Assembly: GCA_030695025.1 (NCBI GenBank)
Contig: JAUYTX010000013.1
Coordinates: 1 to 64,000 of the forward strand
DNA from: Bacteroidales bacterium
Lineage (GTDB): Bacteria; Bacteroidota; Bacteroidia; Bacteroidales; UBA932
Direction of reading: 5' to 3'
Length of the DNA stretch: 64,000 bases
How positions within the stretch are numbered: position 1 is the stretch's first letter; every line of letters starts with the position of its first letter. Shown here in pieces: positions 1-11,393 of the stretch. The notes under the pieces were generated by a model. It did no database searches, was not told the DNA's origin, and worked only from the letters and a program-made list of their open reading frames with translations. Position numbers and translations under genes: made by a program.

Positions 1-2
1 CA

Positions 3-485
3 AGGGAGGAGATTATTTCAAGTGGTCTTGTGAGTGAAAGTGATTACGAAAAAATTGAGCAATACTCTTTGGCTCTGTTTGAAAGAGGCACCCAAATTGC
101 AGCCGAGAGGGGTTTGATTCTCGTAGATACCAAGTACGAATTCGGTAAAAAGGGTGATGAAATATATCTTATTGATGAAATTCACACCCCTGACTCATCA
201 AGATATTTTTACGCTGACACCTATCAGGAACTTTTTGACAAGGGAGAAAATCAGAGACAACTTTCAAAAGAGTTTGTAAGGGAGTGGTTGATGGAAAATG
301 GATTTCAGGGCAAACCGGGCCAGGTTGTGCCTGAAATGACAGACCAGATTGTTACCTCTATCTCTGAAAGATATATTGAGCTTTACGAGAAAATTACAGG
401 CAACAAATTTGAAAAAGCTGTTTATGATAACGATATTTACGAAAGAATAGAGACCAATATCCGAAACATGCTCGCCAGATTATGA
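3..485 (+). CDS. purC: Phosphoribosylaminoimidazole-succinocarboxamide synthase, C-terminal part (5' end outside window)
   Basis: Open frame continues to the window edge; motifs [22 protein letters not shown] and SKEFVREWL are typical of SAICAR synthase. Confidence 0.9.
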   Translation, partial: REEIISSGLVSESDYEKIEQYSLALFERGTQIAAERGLILVDTKYEFGKKGDEIYLIDEIHTPDSSRYFYADTYQELFDKGENQRQLSKEFVREWLMENGFQGKPGQVVPEMTDQIVTSISERYIELYEKITGNKFEKAVYDNDIYERIETNIRNMLARL

Positions 486-2164
486 GAAATTTATTAATAC
501 TCCTGCTTCTTACTTTTACAGTTGTGCCACTGGGTTGCCGTGCCCAGTACGCTCCTGTAAAGGTTAACATCTCAACTGAGATTACTACCATTGACGGAGT
601 AAGTTATTATGTTCATACTGTAGAGAAGAGGCAGACTCTTTACTCAATTTCCAGATCATATAATGTTTCTGCTGAAATTCTTATCAACGACAATCCGGAG
701 TTAAAGCAGGGTCTTAAAGAGGGAGATAAGATTCTTATCAGAAGAGTAACTGATTACACCTCCCCGGAAAAAGTGACTACTCCTGCAAAACAGGCTGTTG
801 TAAAAGATACAGTTTCTCCTGTTAGAATTCAGGCAGATCATCTTGTAAGATGGTATGAAAATCTCGCTTCGATTTCTAAAAAATACGGCGTTACCGAAGA
901 GGAGATAGCAATAGTAAACTCACTGAGTGGAGGAAAAATCCAGGCCAGACAGGTGCTAAAAATACCCTATCCCGGAGAGGCAGAAAGATTTGCTCAAATC
1001 CAAAGAGATGATATCAAGCCTATTACTGAGATAAAGAGCGAAGAACCGGATGATGAGAAAATTGAGGCAAAAAGAAGACGGTCTGGAGCAAGAAGAGGGA
1101 GCTATACCGCGTCACTTATCATTCCTATGGGTGGAAGGGATTCTGCCTCCACAGGCCATATTTCGGGTAATTTTGTTGAATTTTATCAAGGATTTCTGAT
1201 TGCCCTGGAAGATTTAAAAGAGGAGTTTAGTGGCATCAATTTGGAGTTAAGAGTATTTGATTCAGACAGGATACCGGCGTCTGAGATTGCACTAAGGGGA
1301 GATCTTAAAGGTAGTGACTTGATAATTGGGCCTGTTTTATCAGCACAGATAGAACCCGTTCTATCTTTTGCACATTCAAATGATATCCCTCTTGTTTCAC
1401 CTGTTGACCCTTCGGGAGATGAGCTCTCCGTAAGATATCCCAACTATTTTCATGTTGGAACTCCTGTTGCTTATCAGCAAAAGGCCCTTATAGAGAGTGT
1501 TTCTGCTTCGGGTAACATTGTTCTTATTTTTGAGGAGGGAGGGCAGGATAGCCGTTTTGTTCAGATAACACGACAAATGCTGCAGGATGCCGGGCTTAGA
1601 TATAAAACACTGTCCTATACTATTTTAGGTGGAAGATCCATACTCCCGCAATTCGAAAACAGGCTTGTTAAAGAGGGTATAAATCAGATAATAGTAGCAT
1701 CCAACTCCGAAGCATTTGTCTCAGATGTTCTCAGAAACCTCAATTTGATGCAATCCAGAAGCGGTTATTCAATCAAGCTTTTTGGAACACCCTGGTGGAG
1801 ACATTTTGACAATGTGGATATAAACCTTTATCACACAATGAATCTTAGCATCTCTATGCAATACTATGTAGAATACAATAGTGAAAATGTTAAGAGATTT
1901 ATTGCCCGTTTCAGGGAGCTATACAATGCAGAACCAACAGCCTATTCATTTCAGGCATATGATGTTGCCTATTTCTTTTTGGGTGCGTTGTATAACTACG
2001 GAGGTGATATTGAGGATAATATAGGTAAGTACAACAGAAAATTACTTCAGTCAGATTACAAATTTATTCGTAGAAACGGAGATGAGGGATTTATAAACAG
2101 TGGAGTAAGAGTTCTTAAGTACAGACCCGATTTTTCAACCGATACTGGCAGTCCTGGCCTTTAG
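482..2164 (+). CDS. LysM-domain protein with periplasmic-binding-protein-like (type 1) domain
   Basis: N-terminal signal, two LysM-like segments ([54 protein letters not shown]), then a PBP1-like fold; ATGA overlap with purC. Confidence 0.75.
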   Translation: MRNLLILLLLTFTVVPLGCRAQYAPVKVNISTEITTIDGVSYYVHTVEKRQTLYSISRSYNVSAEILINDNPELKQGLKEGDKILIRRVTDYTSPEKVTTPAKQAVVKDTVSPVRIQADHLVRWYENLASISKKYGVTEEEIAIVNSLSGGKIQARQVLKIPYPGEAERFAQIQRDDIKPITEIKSEEPDDEKIEAKRRRSGARRGSYTASLIIPMGGRDSASTGHISGNFVEFYQGFLIALEDLKEEFSGINLELRVFDSDRIPASEIALRGDLKGSDLIIGPVLSAQIEPVLSFAHSNDIPLVSPVDPSGDELSVRYPNYFHVGTPVAYQQKALIESVSASGNIVLIFEEGGQDSRFVQITRQMLQDAGLRYKTLSYTILGGRSILPQFENRLVKEGINQIIVASNSEAFVSDVLRNLNLMQSRSGYSIKLFGTPWWRHFDNVDINLYHTMNLSISMQYYVEYNSENVKRFIARFRELYNAEPTAYSFQAYDVAYFFLGALYNYGGDIEDNIGKYNRKLLQSDYKFIRRNGDEGFINSGVRVLKYRPDFSTDTGSPGL

Positions 2165-3931
2165 CCACTCTGCTTCATTCTTTTTAAGAAGAGGTGATAT
2201 AGTAGTGAATACAACTTTATGATAGTTATTTAGCCACTCAACCTCTTCATTTCCAAGCAAAGAGACAATTACAGCCCTTGTGTCAACAGGCACAAGGGTT
2301 AGTGTTTCAAAGTTATAGAAGGTCCCGTAAAGATTGGCTTCATACTCTTTGCATAAAATCACATTTTCGGTTCTGATTCCGTAAGATCCCGGAACATAAA
2401 CGGCAGGTTCGTTTGAAGTTACCATCCCCGGCTTTAATTCAACAGGGTTCTCCTCCATCCTTATGCTTTGCGGCCCCTCGTGCACACATAGATAATGACC
2501 GATCCCATGACCGGTTCCGTGCGAATATAGCTTTCCGGCAGAGCAGACAGGGCCTCTTGCCAGGAAGTCCAGAGATGAGCCTCGTGTCCCCTTTGGAAAT
2601 ATTGCTCTGCTTAAATTTATCATCCCCTTAAGTACAAGTGTAAAGTCCCTTTTTTGCTCCTCTGTCAGCTCTCCAAGTGAAAATGTTCTTGTAGTATCTG
2701 TGGTTCCGTAAATGTATTGTGCGCCTGTATCGACAAGCAGAAAACCCTCTTTACGGATGGTTACCGGCTTATCCCCTGAAGGCGAATAGTGTGGTAGCGC
2801 AGCGTTTGCTCCAAAAGCAACAATAGGATGAAAACTCTCTCCTCTGTAATCGGGAGATTCTGCTCTTAAAAGTGCAATTTTTTCTGCTAAAAGATGTTCA
2901 GTCAGGTTTCCTGATTCTTTTTCAAGTTCTCCCTCCATAAACATAATGAATTTTACCCATGCAACAGCATCTCTTTTCATTGCCTCTCTGAATCCATTTT
3001 GCTCCACACTGTTTTTTATGGCTTTTAACGCACCTGTTATACCGCCTCTTGCTTCATCTGTAATAAAACGGGCACCGCCTGAGATTGCCTGATTGTATAA
3101 CGAGATGGATATTTTATCAGCAGGAGCAATAATTGAAAAGCTATGGTCAAATGATGAGAGGAATTGCCCTGTGTTACTATAATTCATTATCTCTACTCCA
3201 TGACTCATTAGCTCTTTTTGCAGGGAATTATCAACAACACCTTCATTAACTAAAAGATACGATTTCTCATTAGTAACAACAGCGTAGGATGCAAAGAGCG
3301 GGTTGAATGGGATGTCGCTCCCCCTTAAATTAAAAAGCCATGCTATATCATCGCACGATGAGATAATGTACACCAGATTTTCATGGGGAGGCATTGCCAA
3401 CTTTATCCTTTCAAGCTTACTTGTTATAGTCTCTCCTGCTAACCGAATATCAAGTGATATAACCTTATTGAATTGTAGCAGTGGTCTGTTTTCCCAAATA
3501 TCCTGAAATGGATCATTTACCGATTTTAGCACTATGGGGCATAGTGCTTTTGAAAGAGAGTCAAATTCCGATTTTGAAACAATCTGACCATCTATAGCAA
3601 TAACACCAGTCCTGCCCACCTCTGCTTTCAGCCATTCAGGTATAGAAGGGGTGCCTTCGACCTTCATCTTCATTAAGACAACACCACTTTCTGCAAGCTC
3701 ATTTTCTGCCTGGACAAAGTATCTCGAATCTGTCCAAAGTGCAGCATTTTTTGAAGTAATCACAAGCGTTCCTGCAGACCCGGTAAAGCCCGACACCCAT
3801 TTCCTGCAGGCGAAATACTCCTGATAATACTCTCCAAAATGGTTATCTCCCGAAGGGATAATAATTGCATCCACAGAGCTCTTTGTCAAATAGTCTCTTA
3901 CAGCCTTTTGCCTTTCTGATGATGTTTTCAT
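2135..3931 (-). CDS. Xaa-Pro aminopeptidase, M24 family
   Basis: Creatinase N-domain and M24 motifs (LVDTGAQYIYGTTDTTRTF, HGTGHGIGHYLCVHEGPQSI, EPAVYVPGSYGIRTEN); start placed at MKTSSERQ. Confidence 0.92.
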   Translation of the reverse strand: MKTSSERQKAVRDYLTKSSVDAIIIPSGDNHFGEYYQEYFACRKWVSGFTGSAGTLVITSKNAALWTDSRYFVQAENELAESGVVLMKMKVEGTPSIPEWLKAEVGRTGVIAIDGQIVSKSEFDSLSKALCPIVLKSVNDPFQDIWENRPLLQFNKVISLDIRLAGETITSKLERIKLAMPPHENLVYIISSCDDIAWLFNLRGSDIPFNPLFASYAVVTNEKSYLLVNEGVVDNSLQKELMSHGVEIMNYSNTGQFLSSFDHSFSIIAPADKISISLYNQAISGGARFITDEARGGITGALKAIKNSVEQNGFREAMKRDAVAWVKFIMFMEGELEKESGNLTEHLLAEKIALLRAESPDYRGESFHPIVAFGANAALPHYSPSGDKPVTIRKEGFLLVDTGAQYIYGTTDTTRTFSLGELTEEQKRDFTLVLKGMINLSRAIFPKGTRGSSLDFLARGPVCSAGKLYSHGTGHGIGHYLCVHEGPQSIRMEENPVELKPGMVTSNEPAVYVPGSYGIRTENVILCKEYEANLYGTFYNFETLTLVPVDTRAVIVSLLGNEEVEWLNNYHKVVFTTISPLLKKNEAEWLKARTASIG

Positions 3932-3969
3932 GATTGTTAAAATTATTATCACAAATATACTCAGTTGCG

Positions 3970-4000
3970 TTGTAAATGTTTTTATAAAAAGCTAAATTTG
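3970..4000 (+). promoter_or_regulatory. Bacteroidota-type promoter for rubrerythrin
   Basis: TTG (3970-3972), 20-bp spacer, TAAATTTG (3993-4000), matching TTG-N19-21-TAnnTTTG. Confidence 0.6.
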
Positions 4001-4030
4001 CCCGGAACAAACTTCAATAATATTTGAAAT

Positions 4031-4609
4031 ATGGAAAAGAGCATTAAAGGAACAAAAACTGAACAAAATCTTCTTAAAGCTTTTGCAGGAGAATCTCAGG
4101 CAAGGAGCAGATACGTATACTTTTCATCGGTTGCAAAAAAAGAGGGCTTCGAGCATATAGCCGCTGTTTTTGCAGAGACTGCAGAGCAGGAGAAAGAGCA
4201 TGCAAAGAGATTTTTCAGTTTTCTTGAGGGTGGAATGGTTGAAATAACTGCTTCATATCCTGCCGGCATAATTGGTTCAACTGCAGATAATCTTGCTGCA
4301 GCAGCTGACGGAGAAAACGAAGAGTGGACTGAGCTTTACCCTACATTTGCAGAGATCGCGATGGAAGAGGGCTTTCCAAAAGTTGCCACTGCATTTAAAA
4401 TGATAGCCAAGGTAGAGGCCGAACACGAAGCCCGCTACAGAACTCTTCTTGCAAGAGTTATTGCAGAGAAGGTATTTGAAAGAGAGGAAGAGATTGAGTG
4501 GCAGTGCCGCAATTGCGGTTATGTTCACAAAGGCAAAAAAGCTCTGGAGAACTGCCCTGCCTGTAACCACCCTAAAGCTCACTTTGAGCCAAAGAAAAAT
4601 AATTATTAA
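4031..4609 (+). CDS. rbr: Rubrerythrin
   Basis: Ferritin-like ExxH motifs plus C-terminal rubredoxin CxxCGYVHxGxxALExCPxCxH. Confidence 0.93.
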   Translation: MEKSIKGTKTEQNLLKAFAGESQARSRYVYFSSVAKKEGFEHIAAVFAETAEQEKEHAKRFFSFLEGGMVEITASYPAGIIGSTADNLAAAADGENEEWTELYPTFAEIAMEEGFPKVATAFKMIAKVEAEHEARYRTLLARVIAEKVFEREEEIEWQCRNCGYVHKGKKALENCPACNHPKAHFEPKKNNY

Positions 4610-4625
4610 CAGTTAAAATTATCAC

Positions 4626-4633
4626 TATCTTTG
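4626..4633 (+). promoter_or_regulatory. -7 promoter box (TATCTTTG) upstream of the nucleoside-recognition gene
   Basis: Exact TAnnTTTG match 15 nt before ATG at 4649. Confidence 0.5.
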
Positions 4634-4648
4634 CAGACTGTTTCTAAT

Positions 4649-5593
4649 ATGGAAAAATCTGCAATTTACAGAGCCTGGGGCTCAATAAAAGAGATAATGC
4701 CAAAGACACTTAAGACGTGTCTTTGGCTTATTCGTATAACCGTACTCGTAACATTGGGTGTTCAGTTTTTGGAATACTTTGAAATATTACCCTGGATTTC
4801 CAGATTTCTTAGCCCTGTATTCAATCTGATGGGGCTACCGGGGGAGGCAGCACTTGCCTATGTTTCCGGGTTTTTCGTCAACAATTACTCAGCTATAGCA
4901 GTTATGGCCACTTTAAATCTGGATGTAAGAAGTATTACAATTCTGGCTGTTATGCTTTTGTGCTCTCACAATATGATCACTGAGACAGCTGTACAAAAAA
5001 AGACAGGCTCTTCCGGCGTAAGAATGTTTGTAATAAGGGTTCTTAGTGCTTTTATTCTTGGATTCACTTTAAATCTTATTATGCCTGAATCAACAGAGGC
5101 GGTAAAAATATCAATCCCGGTTTCTGAGTTGACTTTCATGGAGATGATGGAGATTTGGCTTTATAAAACATTAAGACTCATCATCCTGATGACGGTTCTT
5201 ATATTCTCCCTTTCTATCTTGCAGAAACTCCTTTCTGAATTCGGCATAATAAAATGGTTATCAAGATTTTTGAAACCAATCCTGGCAGTTTTCGGGCTGC
5301 CTGCAAAGACATCTTTTCTTTGGATTGTTGCCAACACTCTTGGTCTTGCTTACGGTGCCGCAGTAATGATTGACGAAACCGAAAGTGGTAAAATAACCCG
5401 AGAAGATGTTGATTTGCTCAACCACCATATTGGAATATCCCACAGTAATCTTGAAGATGTTATTCTTTACGGCTCAATCGGTGCAATGCTTGGATGGATG
5501 TTGATTTCCAGATGGATTATGTCATTTATACTTGTTTGGGAACTTCGCCTTGAGATGGCTCTAAGAAAAAAATTTCCTACCTTTGCCGGTTGA
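4649..5593 (+). CDS. Nucleoside recognition (Gate) domain membrane protein
   Basis: Polytopic; GLPGEAALAYVSGFFVNNYSAIAV and HNMITETAVQKKTG resemble Gate-domain proteins; start at MEKSAIYRA. Confidence 0.75.
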   Translation: MEKSAIYRAWGSIKEIMPKTLKTCLWLIRITVLVTLGVQFLEYFEILPWISRFLSPVFNLMGLPGEAALAYVSGFFVNNYSAIAVMATLNLDVRSITILAVMLLCSHNMITETAVQKKTGSSGVRMFVIRVLSAFILGFTLNLIMPESTEAVKISIPVSELTFMEMMEIWLYKTLRLIILMTVLIFSLSILQKLLSEFGIIKWLSRFLKPILAVFGLPAKTSFLWIVANTLGLAYGAAVMIDETESGKITREDVDLLNHHIGISHSNLEDVILYGSIGAMLGWMLISRWIMSFILVWELRLEMALRKKFPTFAG

Positions 5594-5623
5594 AACGGAA
5601 ACTAAATTTTTCAATTTAAAATT

Positions 5624-6559
5624 ATGACGAAAGAGAATATAAAATGTTTAATTATTGGCAGCGGTCCGGCCGGATACACTGCCGCAATATATGCATCAAG
5701 AGCAAACCTCAATCCCGTGCTTTATGAGGGTATTCAACCTGGTGGGCAACTAACAACCACTACTGAGGTGGATAATTTTCCGGGATATCCAAAAGGGGTT
5801 ACAGGCCCCGAAATGATGGAGGATCTCAAAGAGCAGGCAACCAGGTTCGGCACAGACGTCCGCTTTGGTATTGCAACCTCTGCAGACCTCTCAAAAAGAC
5901 CATTTAAAATAACCATTGATAACGAAAAAGAGATTTTCGCCGAAACTCTGATACTTTCTACTGGTGCAACTGCAAAATATCTTGGCATGGAAAGCGAGGA
6001 GCGTTTCAGAGGTCAGGGTGTATCTGCATGTGCAACGTGCGACGGCTTTTTCTATAAGGGAAAAGATGTAGCTGTTGTAGGGGGCGGAGATACCGCTTGC
6101 GAAGAGGCATCATATCTTGCAGGACTTTGCAATAAGGTTTATATGATTGTTCGCAGAGATGTTTTACGCGCCTCTAAAGCAATGCAGGACAGAGTAATGA
6201 ACACACCTAATATTGAAATTCTTTGGAATTACAATACAAAAGAGATAACAGGGTCGCCAATGGGCGGGGTTAATGGTGCGATTCTTGTTAACAAAGACGG
6301 AAGTGAGAAGAAAATTGATATTCACGGGTTTTTCCTTGCCATTGGCCACCACCCAAATTCAGAGCTGGTAAGTGAATGGATAAAGACAAACGAAGAGGGG
6401 TATATTATTACCGAAGGTAAAAGCACCAGGACAAACGTTCCTGGAGTGTTTGCTGCAGGTGATGTTCAGGATCCTCACTACAGGCAGGCAGTGACAGCAG
6501 CCGGTTCGGGTTGTATGGCAGCCATTGATGCCGAAAGATTTCTTGCTGATAACAAATAA
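5624..6559 (+). CDS. trxB: Thioredoxin-disulfide reductase
   Basis: GSGPAGYTAAIYASRA, CATCDG redox motif, GVFAAGDVQDPHYRQAVTAAGSGCMAA. Confidence 0.96.
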   Translation: MTKENIKCLIIGSGPAGYTAAIYASRANLNPVLYEGIQPGGQLTTTTEVDNFPGYPKGVTGPEMMEDLKEQATRFGTDVRFGIATSADLSKRPFKITIDNEKEIFAETLILSTGATAKYLGMESEERFRGQGVSACATCDGFFYKGKDVAVVGGGDTACEEASYLAGLCNKVYMIVRRDVLRASKAMQDRVMNTPNIEILWNYNTKEITGSPMGGVNGAILVNKDGSEKKIDIHGFFLAIGHHPNSELVSEWIKTNEEGYIITEGKSTRTNVPGVFAAGDVQDPHYRQAVTAAGSGCMAAIDAERFLADNK

Positions 6560-6562
6560 ATT

Positions 6563-7360
6563 ATGATGAGATACATTAAAACAGCAATTGCATTAGCCAT
6601 AATTGCATTTACAACATCCTGCAAATCGGAATTTGAGGCGCTAAGAAACTCCAGAGATGTAAACGAGCAATACAGAGGAGCTTTTCGTTACTATGAAGCA
6701 GGCAAATACCTAAAGGCCGCTGATCTGTTTGACCAACTATTGGTTGCGACAAATGGTACTTCACAGGACGACACTGTTCAGTTCTACCTTGGAATGAGTA
6801 ACTTTAAACTCGGGGACTATGTAATTGCAGAGGCTAACTTTGACCGTTTTGTCAGTGTGTTTCCAAGAAGTCCATTCACAGAAGAGGCAAAATACCTCAG
6901 AATTGAATGTTTATACCGCTCGACATACAGATACGAACTTGACCAGCTGCCCTCCTATAAGGCAATGGCTGCAATAGATGTATTTCTGTATGAATACCCC
7001 AACAGCAAATATCTCAAACAGATGAGAGATATGCTTGTTGATCTTCAGGAAAGGCTTGACAAAAAAAGCTTTGAGTCTGCAAAAATCTACTATACCATAG
7101 AGGATTACAAAGCAGCCGCCTATGCACTTAAGAATGTACTGAAAGATAATTCAGAGAACCAGTACAGAGAAGATATCATGTACTACATTGTTGCTGCCAA
7201 TTATCATTATGCAGACAAAAGCATTCCGGAAAAGCAGAAAGAGAGGTTTCTCTTGTTTGTAGATGAGTATTATAATTTTATCAGCGAATTTCCCGACTCT
7301 AAAATGAGAAAAGAGGTTGACGGAATGTTCGAAAAAGCACAGACATATATAAAAAACTAA
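6563..7360 (+). CDS. bamD: Outer membrane protein assembly factor BamD
   Basis: Lipoprotein signal, TPR-rich, followed by rpoZ-coaBC-recN as is common in Bacteroidota. Confidence 0.85.
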   Translation: MMRYIKTAIALAIIAFTTSCKSEFEALRNSRDVNEQYRGAFRYYEAGKYLKAADLFDQLLVATNGTSQDDTVQFYLGMSNFKLGDYVIAEANFDRFVSVFPRSPFTEEAKYLRIECLYRSTYRYELDQLPSYKAMAAIDVFLYEYPNSKYLKQMRDMLVDLQERLDKKSFESAKIYYTIEDYKAAAYALKNVLKDNSENQYREDIMYYIVAANYHYADKSIPEKQKERFLLFVDEYYNFISEFPDSKMRKEVDGMFEKAQTYIKN

Positions 7361-7365
7361 ATAAA

Positions 7366-7680
7366 ATGGAGATAAGCAAAAGCGTTCCGACAAACACAAT
7401 TACCCGCGACCTGTCAAAACTTGCTGCACCTACAGGCAACATTTATGAGTCTGCAATGATTATTGCAAAAAGATCAAATCAGATTGCTGCCGAGCTTAAA
7501 CAGGAGCTGAAACAAAAACTTGAGGAGTTTTCATCATTTGCTGATACACTTGAAGAGACCTTCGAAAACAGAGAACAGATAGAAATTTCCCGTTATTACG
7601 AGAGACTTCCTAAAGCAACCCTTCTTGCAATTCATGAATTTGAGGAGGAAAAAATTCAGGTTAGGAAAATTGAGGGCTAA
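7366..7680 (+). CDS. rpoZ: DNA-directed RNA polymerase omega subunit, Bacteroidota type
   Basis: GNIYESAMIIAKRSNQIAAELKQEL; synteny with coaBC. Confidence 0.8.
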   Translation: MEISKSVPTNTITRDLSKLAAPTGNIYESAMIIAKRSNQIAAELKQELKQKLEEFSSFADTLEETFENREQIEISRYYERLPKATLLAIHEFEEEKIQVRKIEG

Positions 7681-8895
7681 ATGCTTAAAGGGAAACACAT
7701 ACTTCTGGGTATAACAGGAAGCATAGCTGCTTATAAAGCGGCTGTGTTGGCCCGTGCCCTGGTAAAAGAGGGTGCTCAGGTAAGAGTTATTATGACAGAT
7801 ATGGCCAAGCAGTTTATTACACCGCTTACAATGGCCACAGTCACAAAAAATCCTATCCTTGTGGAGTTCTACAATCCTGAAAACGGTGACTGGAACAGCC
7901 ATATCTCTCTTGGTATGTGGGCCGATCTTTTTCTAATTGCACCTGCCTCGGCAAATACAATTGCAAAGATGGCAACCGGTATTGCCGACAATCTTCTTCT
8001 AACCACATACCTCTCGGCTAGATGCCCTGTTGCAGTAGCTCCGGCTATGGATGTAGATATGTTCATGCACGAAGTTACCCAAAGCAATATCGCATTATTG
8101 CAGAAAAGGGGTGTTTATGTAATAGAACCCGCATCAGGAGAACTGGCAAGCGGTCTTGATGGTAAAGGGCGTATGGAAGAGCCTGAGGTAATTGCAGAAT
8201 ATGTTAAAGGGTTACTATCAGGCAAGAGAGGTGAAAGGAGTTTTTCGGGAACAAATGTACTTATTACTGCAGGCCCTACTGTGGAAAAGCTTGACCCGGT
8301 TAGATATCTTTCAAACTACTCTTCGGGAAAAATGGGGTACTCTATTGCTGAGGAATTTGCTGTACGTGGCGCATCTGTCACATTAATAAGCGGCCCCGTT
8401 AATATTAAAACTGTCAACCCTTCCATTAAGGTTATTGGAGTTACGACAGCAGCTCAAATGTATGAAAAGACAGTTGAAGAGTACAATAAAGGCACCCAGA
8501 TAGCTGTTCTTGCAGCAGCTGTTGCAGATTTTACTCCTCATAAAGGGTCAGGCACAAAGATAAAGAGGGGTGGAGGGAATCTTGTTCTTGAACTTGTACC
8601 CACAAAAGATATCGCAGCCTCTTTAGGGGAGATCAAAAACAAAAATACAATGCATATTGGTTTTGCACTGGAGACAGACCACGAAGATGAGAACGCCAGG
8701 ACGAAACTTAAAAACAAAAATTTTGATGCAATTGTATTGAATTCACTTAATGATCCGGGAGCCGGATTTGCAGTAGACACAAACAAAATCACCATAATAG
8801 GTTCAGACGGCAGTAGCCTGGCCTTTCCACTTAAACACAAAAGAGAGGCTGCCTCTGATATTGTAGATTATGTCGAAAAGCTCTTTTTATGCTAA
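7681..8895 (+). CDS. coaBC: Bifunctional phosphopantothenoylcysteine decarboxylase/phosphopantothenate-cysteine ligase
   Basis: GITGSIAAYKAA, PAMDVDMF, ITAGPTVEKLDPVRYLSNYSSGKMGY. Confidence 0.95.
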   Translation: MLKGKHILLGITGSIAAYKAAVLARALVKEGAQVRVIMTDMAKQFITPLTMATVTKNPILVEFYNPENGDWNSHISLGMWADLFLIAPASANTIAKMATGIADNLLLTTYLSARCPVAVAPAMDVDMFMHEVTQSNIALLQKRGVYVIEPASGELASGLDGKGRMEEPEVIAEYVKGLLSGKRGERSFSGTNVLITAGPTVEKLDPVRYLSNYSSGKMGYSIAEEFAVRGASVTLISGPVNIKTVNPSIKVIGVTTAAQMYEKTVEEYNKGTQIAVLAAAVADFTPHKGSGTKIKRGGGNLVLELVPTKDIAASLGEIKNKNTMHIGFALETDHEDENARTKLKNKNFDAIVLNSLNDPGAGFAVDTNKITIIGSDGSSLAFPLKHKREAASDIVDYVEKLFLC

Positions 8896-10550
8896 GATCT
8901 TTGGCGATATCCAATTATGCACTTATAGACACCCTTGAGATAACTTTTCCTGAGGGTCTTATTATAATTACGGGAGAGACAGGAGCAGGAAAATCAATTT
9001 TGCTCGGAGCAATGTCACTTCTTCTGGGAAGCAGGGCAGATAAAGAAATTTTAAAAGATGTCTCCAAAAATTGTGTTGTGGAGGCAACATTTACAATTGA
9101 ACCCGATTCTTCTACAATTGAGTTGTTCAATGAGTTTTCAATTGAACCGTCAAATGAGATAATCTTAAGACGAGTTGTTACTCCAAATGGGAAAACACGC
9201 TCATTTATAAATGACCAACCCGTAGGAGTTCAATTTCTTAAAGAACTGTCCGACAAAATTATAGACATTCACGCTCAACACGAACACCTTCTTATTGGGG
9301 ACAGCCGATTCCAATTATCAGTCCTGGACTCATTTGCCAAAAGCAAAAATCAACTCGACATATATCAGGCATCATACAATCTGCTTAAAGAGCTTGAAAC
9401 CGAGAAAGAGCTTCTTAGCGAGAAAATCACAAAAGAAGAACTGGAACTTGAATATAATCGGTTTCAGTTTAACCAGCTTGAGGATGCAAAACTTCTCCCG
9501 GGTGAGCTCGAAGAGTTAGAGGCCGAATTTAATATTCTTAATAACGCTGAAGAGATAAAGAGCAATCTTCAACTGGCAATAAGCTGTTTGAATCCGAATG
9601 ACATTTCTGTTGTGCAGGGTCTGCGTGAGATTCATACAATTCTGGATAAAATTTCACGTAATTTACCTGCCGCTTGGGAGATTGCCCAAAGAGCAGAAGA
9701 GTGCAGAATTGAGCTTAAAGACATTGAATCTGAACTGCTGTTAATATCAGAGAAAATTACCGTTTCGCCACTTAGAGCACAACAATTGGATGAGAGAATA
9801 TCTCTGTTGTATGAACTTCAGAGAAGATATAAAGCAGACACTATTGAAAGACTAATCCAAATTAAAGAGGAGCTTGCTCAAAACCTCCTGAATACTCATA
9901 ATGACCGGGAGAAGCTTGAAAAATTAAATGCCAAAATCATAGAAGTTCAGGGAGAGAGGGAGAGGTGTGCCAAAGCTCTTACCAACACAAGAGCTGACTC
10001 ATCTTTGGGGTTTTCATCTGAACTCAGGGACAAGATTCGTGAACTTGAAATGCCACATGCTGAGTTCAATGTAATAATAACAGAGAGCCCTAACTACCAT
10101 TTTTATGGTAAAGATGAAGTTGTATTCACTTTCTCAGCCAACAAAAACATACCTCCAAGAGAGTTGTCAAAGGTGGCATCTGGAGGAGAACTTTCAAGAA
10201 TAATGCTATGTTTGAAAGCAGTAATGGCCCGTGAGAGCGGAATGCCTACTCTTATTTTTGATGAAATTGACAGTGGTGTCTCCGGAAGCATAGCAGACAA
10301 AATGGGGGTACTGATTGACGAACTGAGTAAAAATATGCAGGTTTTTGCAATAACCCATTTGCCGCAAATTGCTTCAAAAGGCGGTTGTCATCTCCTGGTT
10401 TACAAAGAGGCCGATATTACAGGTAAAGCAGCTACAAAAATAAAAGAGATTAAGGAAGATCAGAGAGTGATGGAGATTGCCCGGATGCTAAGTGGGGCTG
10501 GCCTTACGGATGCAGCTGTTGCCAACGCAAAAGTATTCCTTAAAACTTAA
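8889..10550 (+). CDS. recN: DNA repair protein RecN
   Basis: Walker A GETGAGKS, coiled coil, LSRIMLCLKAV, FDEIDSGVSG; overlaps the end of coaBC. Confidence 0.95.
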   Translation: MLRSLAISNYALIDTLEITFPEGLIIITGETGAGKSILLGAMSLLLGSRADKEILKDVSKNCVVEATFTIEPDSSTIELFNEFSIEPSNEIILRRVVTPNGKTRSFINDQPVGVQFLKELSDKIIDIHAQHEHLLIGDSRFQLSVLDSFAKSKNQLDIYQASYNLLKELETEKELLSEKITKEELELEYNRFQFNQLEDAKLLPGELEELEAEFNILNNAEEIKSNLQLAISCLNPNDISVVQGLREIHTILDKISRNLPAAWEIAQRAEECRIELKDIESELLLISEKITVSPLRAQQLDERISLLYELQRRYKADTIERLIQIKEELAQNLLNTHNDREKLEKLNAKIIEVQGERERCAKALTNTRADSSLGFSSELRDKIRELEMPHAEFNVIITESPNYHFYGKDEVVFTFSANKNIPPRELSKVASGGELSRIMLCLKAVMARESGMPTLIFDEIDSGVSGSIADKMGVLIDELSKNMQVFAITHLPQIASKGGCHLLVYKEADITGKAATKIKEIKEDQRVMEIARMLSGAGLTDAAVANAKVFLKT

Positions 10551-10576
10551 CATAAAACTTAACACATCTACTATAT

Positions 10577-11392
10577 ATGAGACTTATAATCCAAAACTCT
10601 TACGAACAGGTATCCCAGTGGGCAGCAGCACACATTGTTAAGAGAATTAAAGAATTTGAACCTACACCGGACAAACCCTTTGTTCTCGGGCTGCCAACAG
10701 GTTCAACTCCTTATGGGACGTACAAGGAGCTCATTCGCTATTGCCGAGAGGGTGTGGTTTCCTTCAGCAATGTCGTGACCTTTAACATGGATGAGTACAT
10801 AGGCATCCCAAAAGAGCACCCTCAATCCTACTTCTCTTTTATGTGGGAGAACTTTTTCCAGCACGTGGATATTAAACGTGAAAATGCAAATATTCTTGAC
10901 GGAAATGCACATGATCTGGAGCTGGAATGTGAGAACTACGAAAAAAAGATGAAATCTTACGGAGGTGTAAATCTCTTTATGGGTGGTATCGGCCCTGACG
11001 GACACATTGCATTTAATGAGCCGGGGTCGTCATTGTCTTCAAGAACCAGATTGAAAAATCTTACTACTGACACAATAATTGCCAACTCAAGATTCTTCAA
11101 TAACGACATATCTCAGGTTCCAAAAACAGCACTTACAGTTGGAATAGGAACCATAATGGATGCCGATGAGGTAATGATTCTGGTTAACGGACATCATAAA
11201 GCAAGAGCCTTGTTCCACGGCGTTGAGGGAGCAGTAAACCATATGTGGACCATCAGCGTACTACAGATGCACCGTAAAGGCATTATAATATGTGACGATG
11301 CTTCGACGGTTGAGCTTAAGGTTGGCACTGTAAACTATTTCAAGGATATTGAACGTGAAAACCTTGATCCCAGAAGTCTTCTGATGTTCTAA
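10577..11392 (+). CDS. nagB: Glucosamine-6-phosphate deaminase
   Basis: [42 protein letters not shown]. Confidence 0.95.
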   Translation: MRLIIQNSYEQVSQWAAAHIVKRIKEFEPTPDKPFVLGLPTGSTPYGTYKELIRYCREGVVSFSNVVTFNMDEYIGIPKEHPQSYFSFMWENFFQHVDIKRENANILDGNAHDLELECENYEKKMKSYGGVNLFMGGIGPDGHIAFNEPGSSLSSRTRLKNLTTDTIIANSRFFNNDISQVPKTALTVGIGTIMDADEVMILVNGHHKARALFHGVEGAVNHMWTISVLQMHRKGIIICDDASTVELKVGTVNYFKDIERENLDPRSLLMF

Positions 11393-11393
11393 A

